A stretch of DNA of 64,000 nt from Pseudomonas fluorescens (GTDB lineage: Bacteria > Pseudomonadota > Gammaproteobacteria > Pseudomonadales > Pseudomonadaceae), in the NCBI RefSeq assembly GCF_902498185.1, contig NZ_CABVIX010000006.1:186001-250000 (forward strand). The letters are read 5' to 3'. The position numbers and the translations under genes were made by a program. Below, piece by piece: positions 8,202-19,168 of this stretch. The notes under the pieces were generated by a model. The model saw nothing but the letters and a program-made list of their open reading frames with translations, was not told the DNA's origin and made no database searches. Position 1 is the stretch's first letter; each line of letters opens with the position of its first letter.

Positions 8202-9255
8202 AGCCTGCCTGTTGCTGCTTGCCGTGCTGCTCAGCGGTTGCGACCCGCCGGAACCCTCATCCCGGAGCTTCGCTGGCCTGGGGCAGGATGCTGCCGCTTT
8301 TGCACAGGTGACCCCTGGCCACCCATTGGTCTTCCCGCGTGATCATGGCGCCCACGATGGGTTCCGGATCGAGTGGTGGTACGTCACTGCCAATCTCAAG
8401 GACGAGGCGGGGCGTGACTGGGGCGTGCAGTGGACCTTGTTCCGCTCCGCCCTGCGGCCCGGCCCCGAGACGGCGGGCTGGGACAGCCCGAACCTGTGGA
8501 TGGGCCACGCGGCGCTGACCGGGCCAGGAGGGCACCAGGCCAGCGAGACCCTTGCACGCGGTGGCATTGGCCAGGCCGGCGTCGACCGCCAGCCGTTCCG
8601 GGCCTGGATCAATGACTGGTCGCTGCAAGGTGCTGGCGGCCTCGGACAACTGCGGATGACCGCGAGCGGCAGCGGCTTTCGCTATGACCTGAAGCTCGCC
8701 AGTGATCGCCCGCTGGTGCTTCACGGCGGCCAGGGCTACAGCGAAAAATCCGGCAAGGGCCAGGCGTCCTACTATTACAGCCAACCCTTCTACGAGGTCA
8801 GTGGAGAAGTAGAGCGTGACGGCCAGCGGATTCCGGTCACAGGCCGCGCCTGGCTGGACCGCGAGTGGAGCAGCCAGCCGCTGGCGGCGGGGCAGGAGGG
8901 GTGGGACTGGTTTTCGCTGCACCTGGACAGCGGCGCCAAACTGATGCTGTTCCAGGTGCGCGAGGCGCAGGACAAGCCCTACCGGGCAGGCACCTGGGTC
9001 AGTGCCGAGGGCGAGGCCAGGACGGTCCAGGGCGCGCAGGTCCAGCTCACCGCGCTGGCGTGGACCACCCAGCAGAATGGGCGCCGGGTGCCCACCCGCT
9101 GGCGTGTGCAGGTGGCGGAGCATGGCGTGGACATCGAAGTCGATGCGCTGGAACCCAAGGCCTGGATGCAGACCAGCTATCCGTATTGGGAAGGGCCGGT
9201 GCGGCTGAAGGGAAGCGAGGGAGGCATCGGGTACCTGGAAATGACAGGCTATTGA
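8191..9255 (+). CDS. AttH-like lipocalin-fold lipoprotein (CrtC-like)
   Basis: Encodes 354 residues starting with a lipoprotein signal (LLLAVLLSGCDPP). The body matches the secreted AttH / carotenoid 1,2-hydratase-like lipocalin family (COG5621), with FRIEWWYVTANL near residue 55 and WLDREWSSQPLA near 225. The family was first described in the Agrobacterium att locus and its biochemical role is unproven. The start lies inside the end of the permease gene, so the three genes form one tightly coupled unit. It probably faces the periplasm as the extracytoplasmic component. Confidence 0.88.
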   Translation: MKPEACLLLLAVLLSGCDPPEPSSRSFAGLGQDAAAFAQVTPGHPLVFPRDHGAHDGFRIEWWYVTANLKDEAGRDWGVQWTLFRSALRPGPETAGWDSPNLWMGHAALTGPGGHQASETLARGGIGQAGVDRQPFRAWINDWSLQGAGGLGQLRMTASGSGFRYDLKLASDRPLVLHGGQGYSEKSGKGQASYYYSQPFYEVSGEVERDGQRIPVTGRAWLDREWSSQPLAAGQEGWDWFSLHLDSGAKLMLFQVREAQDKPYRAGTWVSAEGEARTVQGAQVQLTALAWTTQQNGRRVPTRWRVQVAEHGVDIEVDALEPKAWMQTSYPYWEGPVRLKGSEGGIGYLEMTGY

Positions 9256-9329
9256 AAATCATGAACGCCAACGGACGTCTATGATGAGTAGCAACCACAC
9301 CTCTTGCCTGCTGAGACAGGGGAATCGGG

Positions 9330-9626
9330 ATGACCAGAAAAACAGCACGCCACTGCTCGGCATGGGTTCTGCCTTCCCTGCTCGCCCTCAACCTTGCCCT
9401 GGTAGCCGGATGCTCCAGCAAGCCACACACTGCTCGCTACGCGGCCTCGACCCTGGGGTCGGCCTGTTACGCCAAGGCCGTGCCCACCGCCGGTGAAGGC
9501 GGCCTGGCCTGGGGTTCATCCCTGAGCGTGGCGCGGCAGAAATCCATGGCCAACTGCATGCGCTACGCCGGCCGCTCGGGGGGCACACCCAAGACGTGCC
9601 AGGTGGTACTGGCAAAGTGCAAATGA
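9330..9626 (+). CDS. Small hypothetical lipoprotein
   Basis: Encodes 98 residues with a basic N-terminus, a hydrophobic stretch and a lipobox (LALVAGCSS). Beyond the lipid cysteine the mature part has three more cysteines (in SACYAK, ANCMRY and KTCQVV) plus the final KCK, enough for two disulphides. A ribosome site (GGGGAATCGGG) precedes the ATG. I do not recognise a named family. It is short, exported and probably periplasmic. Confidence 0.75.
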   Translation: MTRKTARHCSAWVLPSLLALNLALVAGCSSKPHTARYAASTLGSACYAKAVPTAGEGGLAWGSSLSVARQKSMANCMRYAGRSGGTPKTCQVVLAKCK

Positions 9627-9669
9627 TCCTGGAGCGCGGTGCGCATCTCACGAGGGAGGGTCCCAAGCT

Positions 9670-9852
9670 TTGTCGAAAGAGGTAGAAAACCCATGCACTT
9701 CCAAGTGCAAGATCCGTGATGACGTGTGCGTGGGTTGTGGGCGTAGCAAGGATGACATCCGCAAGTGGAAAAAGATGAAGAAGTCCGAGCGGATCGAAGT
9801 CGTGCACAAGGCCAAGGTGCGGCTGAAGGCGTTGAAGAAAGCCAAGCGCTAG
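9670..9852 (+). CDS. DUF1289 small protein
   Basis: Encodes 60 residues with a TTG start preceded by GGGAGGG at 9 bases. The motif NPCTSKCKIRDDVCVGCGRS followed by a tryptophan and a lysine-rich tail is the DUF1289 (YdhL-like) pattern. The cysteines, spaced as in a small metal site, suggest Zn or Fe binding, which is inference. The function of the family is not established. It directly follows the small lipoprotein gene on the same strand. Confidence 0.88.
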   Translation: MSKEVENPCTSKCKIRDDVCVGCGRSKDDIRKWKKMKKSERIEVVHKAKVRLKALKKAKR

Positions 9853-9861
9853 GCGCGCCGC

Positions 9862-10029
9862 TTAGCGTGCGTCCGCGACCCGATGATTTTCATGCCCACT
9901 GATCTGGATCGGAGCGCGGAACAGTCCGCTCAGGGCCGCCAGGCGTGCTGGGGAGCAGGGTTCGTCAGCGGCAAGGTCAAGCTGCATGGGTTCACTCGTA
10001 ATGGGCAACCTGCAAAGGCGTTGGGGCAT
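9862..10029 (-). CDS. Possible 55-residue protein coupled to response regulator
   Basis: The ATG at 10027-10029 overlaps the stop of the response regulator gene (ATGA), and the frame runs 55 codons to 9862. The product opens MPQRLCRLPITSEP and matches no family I know. The overlap is the only support for a real gene. There is no strong ribosome site beyond what coupling would supply, and the region could simply be the 3' trailer. Confidence 0.35.
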   Translation of the reverse strand: MPQRLCRLPITSEPMQLDLAADEPCSPARLAALSGLFRAPIQISGHENHRVADAR

Positions 10030-10433
10030 CAGGCCGCTGGCTGAAGCGAGGCGTAGCATCCGAGCTGTGCGTTGATGGTCGTGTAGAACGCGTCGAGTGA
10101 CCAGGGCTTGGGCAGGAAAACAGCGTGCTCAGGCAGCGCAGCGGCCATCCGCTCATGATACCCGCTCATGACCACGATGCGCATGTGCGGGGTCTGCTCA
10201 TGGGCTGCCCAAGCCAGTTGCAATCCGTCGAGCCTGCCGGGAGTCTGCACATCGGTCAGCAGCAGCGCCCAGGGATGCTCCTGCAGTCTCGTGAGCCCTT
10301 CGTCGGCGGTAGCAACCGCCTCGACGATCGCGCCCATGTCTTCCAGGGCGAAGACCAACAGCTCGCGAATGGCAGGCTCATCTTCGACAAGCAGAATGGC
10401 GGGGCTGTGCTGGGCTTGGATAAGATCGTTCAT
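10029..10433 (-). CDS. Stand-alone response regulator receiver protein
   Basis: Encodes 134 residues containing only a receiver (CheY-like) domain. The acidic pocket VEDEP, the phosphoacceptor aspartate in LLLTDVQ, the conserved serine in VVMSGY and the lysine in FLPKPW are all present. There is no output domain, so it would act through protein contacts with a kinase or phosphorelay. No histidine kinase gene is nearby. It is divergent from the TetR gene, and its stop overlaps a small downstream frame. Confidence 0.9.
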   Translation of the reverse strand: MNDLIQAQHSPAILLVEDEPAIRELLVFALEDMGAIVEAVATADEGLTRLQEHPWALLLTDVQTPGRLDGLQLAWAAHEQTPHMRIVVMSGYHERMAAALPEHAVFLPKPWSLDAFYTTINAQLGCYASLQPAA

Positions 10434-10595
10434 TCGGACATCTTGAAGAAAAAGACAGGGATTGGGGATGCGACATCATTACGACATCGGTGCGTGATAG
10501 AAATTCATCCGTATACGCGGCACCCTGGCAAACCCTTCACTGCGCCCCATGCAAAACTGTTAGCCTTGCCAGGTCAGGGATGTATTGGACAGGCA

Positions 10596-11216
10596 ATGGC
10601 CAACCACAAGATCGAGATTCGCCGGCGTAACGTCGAGAAGATTCTGCAGGCCGCCGAGAAGGTGTTCGCCGAAAAGGGCTATGGCGCCACGTCGATGGGC
10701 GACATCGCAGAGCAGGCCGAGTTGCCGCGCTCCAACCTGCATTATTACTTCAGTACCAAGGATGAGCTGTACCGCGCGGTGCTGCAGGACCTGCTGGAAG
10801 TGTGGAAGCAGGACGCGCTGTGCTTCGAGTGCTTCGACGACCCGCGCGTGGTGCTGACCAGCTATATCCGGGCAAAGATGAGCCATTCACGCTCGCGGCC
10901 CCTGGGCTCCAAGATCTGGGCCGAGGAGATGCTCCATGGCGCGCCGCTGTTGGCCGTCAGCCTCGATGAGAGCCTGGTGCCCTGGGCGCAACTCAAGGAA
11001 GCCAAGATCCGCGCCTGGGTGGAGGACAAGCGCATCCTGCCGATCGAACCCTCGGCGCTGCTGTACATGATCTGGGCATCGACCCAGCACTACGCCGACT
11101 TCGGGTATCAGGTAGCGTTGCTCAATGGAGGCGAGCCCCTGTCGGACATGGCGTTCGAAAGCGCGGTGCAGACGGTGACCAGCGTCATCCTGCGCGGTAT
11201 CGGGCTCGAGCCATGA
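10596..11216 (+). CDS. TetR-family regulator, RutR/PydR-like
   Basis: Encodes 206 residues from the ATG at 10596; an open frame extends upstream but has no TetR similarity. The N-terminal helix-turn-helix (TSMGDIAEQAELPRSNLHYY) is typical. The C-terminal region with KIWAEEMLHGAP and MIWASTQHYADFGYQV resembles RutR, the uracil/thymine-sensing regulator. It is convergent with preA and adjacent to the whole pyrimidine-reduction cluster, so control of that cluster is the likely role. A candidate operator palindrome lies in the divergent promoter region near 15569. Confidence 0.88.
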   Translation: MANHKIEIRRRNVEKILQAAEKVFAEKGYGATSMGDIAEQAELPRSNLHYYFSTKDELYRAVLQDLLEVWKQDALCFECFDDPRVVLTSYIRAKMSHSRSRPLGSKIWAEEMLHGAPLLAVSLDESLVPWAQLKEAKIRAWVEDKRILPIEPSALLYMIWASTQHYADFGYQVALLNGGEPLSDMAFESAVQTVTSVILRGIGLEP

Positions 11217-11229
11217 GGTCCTGCCTGCT

Positions 11230-11257
11230 GCGATCCGCTGCGCACGCAGCGGATCGC
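11230..11257. terminator. Inverted repeat between convergent TetR gene and preA
   Basis: A perfect 13-bp inverted repeat (GCGATCCGCTGCG, 2-base centre, then its complement) lies between the stops of the TetR gene and preA. It has no U-tract on either strand. A bidirectional terminator role is likely from position, but it could also be a protein-binding palindrome. Confidence 0.45.
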
Positions 11258-11273
11258 GCCCCGGACAGAACGC

Positions 11274-12548
11274 TCAACTCGCCTCGCGGTACGGATTACG
11301 TGGATCCTGCGTCCAGTTGAGATAAGGCTTGCCGGTCTCCTGCGCCACCATGTCGATGCAGTTCTCCACTGGGCAGGTGATCTGGCACAGGTTGCAGCCC
11401 ACGCACTCATCCTCGATCACACTGTACACATGGGTGCCATCCGCTCGAGGGAGGCTGGCGATCGCCTGGTGCGAGGTGTCTTCGCAGGCAATATGGCAAC
11501 GACCACAGCCGATACAGGCGTCCTGGTCGATCTGGGCAATCACCTTGTAGTTGATATCGAGGTACTTCCAGTCGGTGGTGTGCCCCACCGCCAAGCCGCG
11601 GAAGGCCTCGAGGCTACGGTGGCCGTGCTGGTCCATCCAGCGCGACAGGCCGTCCTTCATATCGTCGACAATGCGAAAACCATGCAGCATCGCCGCGGTG
11701 CAGACTTGCACCGCGCCGCAGCCCAGGGCGACGAACTCGGCGGCGTCGCGCCAGTTGCCGATGCCGCCGATACCACAGATCGGCAGCCCCCGGGTCTGCG
11801 GGTCACGGGCGATCTCGGCGACCATGTTCAGGGCGATCGGCTTGACCGCCGAGCCGCAATAGCCGCCATGTGTGCTCTGGTCGCCGACGATGGGGTGGGC
11901 CACCATGCGGTCGAGGTCGACGCTGGTGATCGAGTTGATGGTGTTGATCAGCGACACTGCGTCGGCGCCCCCGCGATGGGCTGCGCGTGCCGACAGGCGC
12001 ACATCGGTGATGTTGGGGGTCAGCTTGACGATCACCGGCAGCGAGCAATGGGTCTTGCACCAGCGGGTGACCATCTCCACGTACTCCGGCACCTGGCCGA
12101 CGGCCGCGCCCATGCCGCGTTCGGGCATGCCATGGGGGCAGCCGAAGTTCAGCTCGATGCCATCGGCGCCGGTGGCTTCGACCAACGGCAGGATGAACTT
12201 CCAGGACTCCTCCACGCACGGCACCATCAGTGACACGATCAGCGCGCGGTCGGGCCAGTCCTTTTTCACCTGGGTTATTTCGCGCAGATTGATCTCCAGC
12301 GAGCGGTCAGTGATCAGCTCGATGTTGTTGATCCCTTGTACCAGTCGGTTGGCGCCAAAGTGCGCCGAGTAGCGCGACGACACGTTGACCGCAGCCGGAT
12401 CCTCGCCCAGGGTCTTCCAGACCACGCCGCCCCAGCCGGCTTCGAAGGCGCGGACCACGTTGTAGGCCTTGTCGGTCGGCGGCGCGGAGGCCAGCCAGAA
12501 CGGATTGGGTGCCTTGATGCCGGCGAATACGATCGACAGGTCGGCCAT
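11274..12548 (-). CDS. preA: NAD-dependent dihydropyrimidine dehydrogenase subunit PreA
   Basis: Encodes 424 residues: an FMN-binding dihydroorotate-dehydrogenase-like barrel followed by a ferredoxin domain. The barrel shows LNFGCPHGMPERGMG and the glycine-rich GIGGIGNW. The C-terminus has two [4Fe-4S] motifs, CIGCGRC from about residue 345 and CVGCNLCQITC from about 382. With PreT it reduces uracil and thymine to dihydro forms, the first step of reductive pyrimidine degradation. Its ATG directly abuts the PreT stop (TAAATG), so the subunits are co-translated. Confidence 0.96.
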   Translation of the reverse strand: MADLSIVFAGIKAPNPFWLASAPPTDKAYNVVRAFEAGWGGVVWKTLGEDPAAVNVSSRYSAHFGANRLVQGINNIELITDRSLEINLREITQVKKDWPDRALIVSLMVPCVEESWKFILPLVEATGADGIELNFGCPHGMPERGMGAAVGQVPEYVEMVTRWCKTHCSLPVIVKLTPNITDVRLSARAAHRGGADAVSLINTINSITSVDLDRMVAHPIVGDQSTHGGYCGSAVKPIALNMVAEIARDPQTRGLPICGIGGIGNWRDAAEFVALGCGAVQVCTAAMLHGFRIVDDMKDGLSRWMDQHGHRSLEAFRGLAVGHTTDWKYLDINYKVIAQIDQDACIGCGRCHIACEDTSHQAIASLPRADGTHVYSVIEDECVGCNLCQITCPVENCIDMVAQETGKPYLNWTQDPRNPYREAS

Positions 12549-13916
12549 TTATGCTGCCTCCACGTTGAGCATGAGTTCGGCATGGATGGCCTGGGCGGCC
12601 AGCTTGCCGTGTTGTACGGCCTGGACGGTCAGGTCCTGGCCCAGCGCGGTGCAGTCGCCGCCGGCATAGATGCCTGGCACGCTGGTGCGCATGCATGCAT
12701 CGACGCGGATACGTTCGCCATCGCGGGCCAGTTGTGCGGCCAGCGGGTCGGCAAGGCTGGCATCGTCGAAGCGCTGGCCGATAGCCTTGAAGATGGCGTC
12801 GGCGGCCAGTTCGAAGGTCTCGCCGCTGTCGCACAGGCGACCCTCGGCCAACTGCGTGCGGGCAAAGCGCATGCCGCGCACCTGGCCGCAGTCGTCCAGC
12901 AGCACGGCATCCGGGCGCGCCCAGGTGTGCAGGCGTACCTGGTCGGCCTTGGCAATGTCCTGCTCATGGCCGGTGGCGCCCATGTCCTCAGCACCGCGCC
13001 GGTACACAAGGTTGACGTCGCGCGCACCCAGGCGACTCATCTGCACCGCCATGTCGATGGCGGTATTGCCTGCCCCGATCACCAGGCAGCGGTCGGCCAA
13101 CGGCAGTCGAGTCAGGTCGTGCGCCTGGCGCAGCTCGCGGATATAGTCGGTGGCGGCCAGCATGCCCGGCGCCTCTTCGTCCGCGAGGCCCAGCTGGCGT
13201 ACGGCGTTCAGGCCCAGGCCCAGGAATACCGCATCGTATTGCTGGTGCAGCTCGCCCAGGTTCAGATTGCTGCCCAGGCGCAGGCCGTAACGGATCTCGA
13301 TACCGCCGATCCCGAGCAGGAACTCCACCTCGCGCTGGGCGTAGTCGTCCACCAGCTTGTAGCGGGCAATCCCATATTCATTCAGGCCGCCGGCTTTTTC
13401 CCGGGCTTCGAAGATCACCACCTCATGGCCCTGCATGGCCAGGTGGTGGGCACAAGACAGCCCGGCAGGGCCAGCGCCAACCACGGCGATACGCTTGCCG
13501 GTGGCGGGGGATCGCGTGAATGGATGCTCGGTGAAGGCGGCGTTGTCCAGCGCGTAACGCTGCAACTGGCCGATCAGCACGGGCGCGCATTCCTGGGCGT
13601 TGTTGCGCACGCAGGCCTGCTGGCAAAGGATCTCCGTCGGGCAGACTCGGGCGCAGCTGCCGCCCAGGATGTTCGCCGAGAGGATGCGTTCGGCGGCGCC
13701 CTGGAGGTTCTCGTCGCTGATGCGGTGGATGAACGAAGGGATGTCGATTTCGCTGGGGCATGCATTGATGCAGGGCGCATCGAAGCAGTACAGGCAGCGC
13801 GCGCTCTCGAGGGCAGCCTGGCGGGCGGTGAGGGGAGGGGCGAGGTCGCCGAAGCGCTCGGCCAGCTGGTCGGCGCCGGCCCTGGGGCGCGGCAAGTGGT
13901 TCAGGGCATCGATCAC
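12549..13916 (-). CDS. preT: NAD-dependent dihydropyrimidine dehydrogenase subunit PreT
   Basis: Encodes 455 residues from a GTG start behind an AGAGAGG site. The N-terminal iron-sulfur region has CLYCFDAPCINAC at 41-53 and CARVCPTEILCQQAC at 88-102. FAD (GAGPAGLSC) and NADH (GAGNTAIDMA) nucleotide-binding folds follow, as in glutamate-synthase beta-type subunits. It feeds electrons from NADH to PreA. It is placed between the dihydropyrimidinase gene and preA on the same strand, with a 126-base gap upstream. Confidence 0.96.
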   Translation of the reverse strand: MIDALNHLPRPRAGADQLAERFGDLAPPLTARQAALESARCLYCFDAPCINACPSEIDIPSFIHRISDENLQGAAERILSANILGGSCARVCPTEILCQQACVRNNAQECAPVLIGQLQRYALDNAAFTEHPFTRSPATGKRIAVVGAGPAGLSCAHHLAMQGHEVVIFEAREKAGGLNEYGIARYKLVDDYAQREVEFLLGIGGIEIRYGLRLGSNLNLGELHQQYDAVFLGLGLNAVRQLGLADEEAPGMLAATDYIRELRQAHDLTRLPLADRCLVIGAGNTAIDMAVQMSRLGARDVNLVYRRGAEDMGATGHEQDIAKADQVRLHTWARPDAVLLDDCGQVRGMRFARTQLAEGRLCDSGETFELAADAIFKAIGQRFDDASLADPLAAQLARDGERIRVDACMRTSVPGIYAGGDCTALGQDLTVQAVQHGKLAAQAIHAELMLNVEAA

Positions 13917-14042
13917 GGTTGTAGCCTCTCTTTTCTTGTTGGACTCGCGGCCATCACGGGCGCTGTCCGTTCTGGATGATGGCAGTCAACGGCAATACGG
14001 CGCCGCCCGGCCTCTGCGAGCCGGTGCGGCATTGCGGATGGA

Positions 14043-16092
<2,050 letters not shown>

Positions 16093-17583
16093 ATGCAACA
16101 GAGCAGATCGCAAGTGATCGAGCAGGACGGGTTGTATGAGTTGTCCGCGGGCAGCGACGTTCTTGACAGCCCTCGCTACAACCACGACATCGCGCCCACC
16201 AAGGTGCATCAGCGCACCTGGAACAAATGGCACATCACGGCCCTGTGGGTGGGGATGTCCATCTGCGTGCCCACCTACACCCTCGGCGGCGTGCTGACCG
16301 CCTACTTCGGCCTTAGCGTGGGCGAGGCGCTGCTGGCGATCCTGGTGGCCAACCTCATCGTGCTGATCCCGCTGACGCTCAACGCCTTTCCCGGTACCCA
16401 GTACGGCATCCCTTTTCCGGTGTTGCTGCGTTCATCGTTCGGCATCCTTGGCTCCAATGTGCCGTGCCTGATCCGCGCCGTGGTGGCCTGTGGCTGGTTC
16501 GGTATCCAGACCCTGTTCGGCGGCCTGGCCATCCACCTGTTCCTGGGGTCGGTGTTCGACGGCTGGAAGGCGCTCGGCGGCACGGGTGAGGTCATCGGCT
16601 TCATGCTGTTCTGGGCGCTGAACCTGTGGGTGGTGCTGCGCGGCGCGGAGTCGATCAAGTGGCTCGAAATGCTGTCGGCGCCATTGCTGGTGGCGGTCGG
16701 TTTCGGCCTGCTGCTGTGGGCGTTGCCGCACATGTCGATGACCGAACTGCTGGCCCAGCCGCCCAAGCGTCCCGAGGGCGCCAGCGTGGTCGGCTACTTC
16801 TGCGCGGGCCTTACCGCCATGGTCGGTTTCTGGGCAACGCTGTCGCTCAACATTCCCGACTTCAGCCGTTATGCCAAAAGCCAGAAGGACCAGATCCTCG
16901 GGCAGATAATCGGGCTGCCGCTGACCATGTTCCTGTTCGCATCCCTGGGGGTGGTGCTGACCGCAGCGTCGGCGTCACTGGTGGGCGAAACGGTGTCCGA
17001 CCCGGTGAGCCTGATCGGCCGTATCCAGAGTCCGGGATGGGTAGCGCTGGCCATGGCATTGATCGTCATCGCCACGCTGTCGACCAACACGGCGGCGAAC
17101 ATCGTCTCGCCGACCAACGATTTCCAGAACATCGCGCCCAGGCTGATCGGGCGCAGCCGCGCGGTATGGCTGACCGGTTTCATCGGCCTGGCGCTGATGA
17201 GCCATGAACTGCTGAAAAAGCTTGGCTGGATCGTTTCCGACCTGAGCCTTGAAAGCGTCTATTCCAACTGGCTGCTGGGTTACTCGAGCCTGCTCGGGCC
17301 GATCGCCGGGATCATGGTGGTGGACTATTTCCTGATCCGCCGGCAGCGCCTGGACCTCGCCGGGTTGTACCGCGACGACGTCTACCCGGCCTGGAACTGG
17401 GCGGGATTTGCCGCCTTCGGACTACCAGTGGGGCTTACCGTCATGTCGATTGGCAACAGCAGCTTCAGCTGGTTCTACGACTACGGCTGGTTCACCGGCT
17501 CGCTGTTGGGCGGGGCCCTGTACTACGTGCTCGGTGCCCTGGCGGCACGTAGCCCGGCGCGTCTGGCCAAGCCGCTTCCCTGA
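16093..17583 (+). CDS. NCS1-family nucleobase transporter
   Basis: Encodes 496 residues from the ATG at 16093, chosen for its GGAG site 8 bases upstream; a longer frame exists but is not needed. About twelve membrane segments are evident, with NCS1 features such as NKWHITALWVGMSI, PGTQYGIPFPVLLRSSFG and NIPDFSRYAKSQ. It probably imports uracil, thymine, dihydropyrimidines or hydantoins into the cytoplasm for the adjacent catabolic enzymes. The amidohydrolase follows after 74 bases on the same strand. Confidence 0.93.
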   Translation: MQQSRSQVIEQDGLYELSAGSDVLDSPRYNHDIAPTKVHQRTWNKWHITALWVGMSICVPTYTLGGVLTAYFGLSVGEALLAILVANLIVLIPLTLNAFPGTQYGIPFPVLLRSSFGILGSNVPCLIRAVVACGWFGIQTLFGGLAIHLFLGSVFDGWKALGGTGEVIGFMLFWALNLWVVLRGAESIKWLEMLSAPLLVAVGFGLLLWALPHMSMTELLAQPPKRPEGASVVGYFCAGLTAMVGFWATLSLNIPDFSRYAKSQKDQILGQIIGLPLTMFLFASLGVVLTAASASLVGETVSDPVSLIGRIQSPGWVALAMALIVIATLSTNTAANIVSPTNDFQNIAPRLIGRSRAVWLTGFIGLALMSHELLKKLGWIVSDLSLESVYSNWLLGYSSLLGPIAGIMVVDYFLIRRQRLDLAGLYRDDVYPAWNWAGFAAFGLPVGLTVMSIGNSSFSWFYDYGWFTGSLLGGALYYVLGALAARSPARLAKPLP

Positions 17584-17657
17584 CGTTCATGGCCGTGTCA
17601 CCGGCCGGCTTCATGAAGACAACAGCACCAGACAATAACCGCCTGAGGAGACACCCC

Positions 17658-18941
17658 ATGAGTCCCGCCCAGCAAGTCCTGCACTCCACCGAAACTCACA
17701 TCGACAGCGCACGCCTGTGGCAATCGCTGATGGACCTCGCCCGTCTCGGCGCCACGGCCAAAGGCGGCGTCTGCCGTCTGGCACTCACCGACCTTGACCG
17801 CCAGGCCCGGGACCTGTTCGTGCTGTGGTGCGAAGCGGCCGGTTGCAGCGTCAGCGTCGACGCGGTCGGCAACATCTTTGCCCGGCGCCCCGGACGCAAT
17901 CCCAACCTGCCGCCCGTGATGACTGGCAGCCACATCGACACACAGCCTACTGGCGGCAAGTTCGACGGCTGCTATGGGGTGATGGCCGGGTTGGAGGTGA
18001 TCCGCACCCTCAACGATCTGGGCCTGGAAACCGAGGCGCCGCTCGAAGTGGTGGTCTGGACCAACGAGGAAGGCTCGCGCTTCGCACCCTGCATGATGGG
18101 CTCGGGCGTGTTCGCCGGCAAATTCACGCTTGAAGACACCCTGGCCAAGACCGACGCCGAAGGCGTCACTGTCGGCGAAGCGTTGAGTTCCATAGGCTAT
18201 GCCGGAGCGCGGGCCGTGCTCGGTCATCCCGTCGGCGCCTACTTCGAGGCGCACATCGAGCAAGGACCGATTCTCGAGGACGAAGCCAAGACCATTGGCG
18301 TGGTGCTTGGGGCACTCGGGCAGAAATGGTTCGACCTGACCCTGCGCGGCGTCGAGGCCCACGCCGGCCCGACCCCCATGCACCTGCGCAAGGACGCCCT
18401 GGTCGGCGCCGCCGCCGTGGTCGAAGCGGTGAACCGAGCCGCGCTCGGCCACCAGCCCCACGCTTGCGGCACTGTCGGCTGCCTGCAGGCCTACCCGGGT
18501 TCGCGCAACGTGATCCCCGGCGAAGTGCGCATGACCCTGGATTTCCGCCACCTTGAGGGTGATCATCTCGACGCGATGATCAGCGAAGTGCGTGCCGTGA
18601 TCGACGCCACCTGCGCCAAGCATGGCCTGAGCCATAAGCTCACGCCCACGGCCAACTTTCCCGCGCTGTACTTCGACCAGGGTTGCGTCGATGCCGTGCG
18701 GGCATCCGCGCATGCGCTCGGCCTGGCGCACATGGACATCGTCAGCGGAGCAGGGCACGACGCCATCTTCCTCGCCGAACTGGGGCCAGCGGGGATGATA
18801 TTCGTACCCTGTGAGGGGGGAATCAGCCATAACGAAATCGAAAACGCCACGCCGCAGGACCTTGCGGCCGGTTGCGCGGTGTTGTTGCGGGCGATGCTGG
18901 CGGCGTCAGAGGCGATAGCAGGAGGGCGATTGGCGGCGTGA
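17658..18941 (+). CDS. N-carbamoyl-beta-alanine amidohydrolase (M20 Zn hydrolase)
   Basis: Encodes 427 residues from the ATG at 17658, preceded by GGAG. It belongs to the M20 hydantoinase/carbamoylase family. Metal-site residues are visible: H92 in TGSHIDTQ, D103 in GGKFDG, the EE pair in TNEEGSRF, and the histidines of EAHIEQGP, VEAHAGPTP and GAGHDAIFL. In this neighbourhood it is expected to release CO2 and ammonia from N-carbamoyl-beta-alanine, the third pathway step. Allantoate amidohydrolase is a close relative but fits the context less well. Confidence 0.93.
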   Translation: MSPAQQVLHSTETHIDSARLWQSLMDLARLGATAKGGVCRLALTDLDRQARDLFVLWCEAAGCSVSVDAVGNIFARRPGRNPNLPPVMTGSHIDTQPTGGKFDGCYGVMAGLEVIRTLNDLGLETEAPLEVVVWTNEEGSRFAPCMMGSGVFAGKFTLEDTLAKTDAEGVTVGEALSSIGYAGARAVLGHPVGAYFEAHIEQGPILEDEAKTIGVVLGALGQKWFDLTLRGVEAHAGPTPMHLRKDALVGAAAVVEAVNRAALGHQPHACGTVGCLQAYPGSRNVIPGEVRMTLDFRHLEGDHLDAMISEVRAVIDATCAKHGLSHKLTPTANFPALYFDQGCVDAVRASAHALGLAHMDIVSGAGHDAIFLAELGPAGMIFVPCEGGISHNEIENATPQDLAAGCAVLLRAMLAASEAIAGGRLAA

Positions 18942-19078
18942 TCATCCACAGCCGCCGCCAGTGTTGCATGCCAGTGTGCGGTCATTGCCCAGAGCCTGCC
19001 CGGGGCATGTGGCTGGGGTAGCGATGCTGGCGGTGTTGCTGGGACCTGTGGTCGGCCGGTTGAGCGCCCGCCGCCCAT

Positions 19079-19112
19079 AAAAAAACCCCGCCAGACAGTC
19101 TCTCTGGCAGGG
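19079..19112 (-). terminator. Rho-independent terminator after the exoprotein gene
   Basis: Read on the minus strand, a 10-bp stem (CCCTGCCAGA with TCTGGCGGGG, one G-U pair) is followed by seven U residues. It lies about 57 bases past the stop of the exoprotein gene and ends the two-partner secretion operon. Confidence 0.85.
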
Positions 19113-19136
19113 CTCGAACTAAATCGTTGTGCAGCA

Positions 19137-19158
19137 CCCGCCAGCGAACGCTGGCGGG
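19137..19158. repeat. Perfect inverted repeat before the terminator
   Basis: The 10-bp arms CCCGCCAGCG and CGCTGGCGGG surround a 2-base centre, immediately after the exoprotein stop and before the U-tract terminator. It probably folds as an extra mRNA-protecting hairpin. Confidence 0.5.
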
Positions 19159-19168
19159 GTAAGGCCTG

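Noticed and set aside
10125..10595. N-terminal extension of the TetR regulator frame
   Set aside because: The upstream part overlaps the divergent response regulator gene and has no regulator similarity. The ATG at 10596 gives a normal TetR length.
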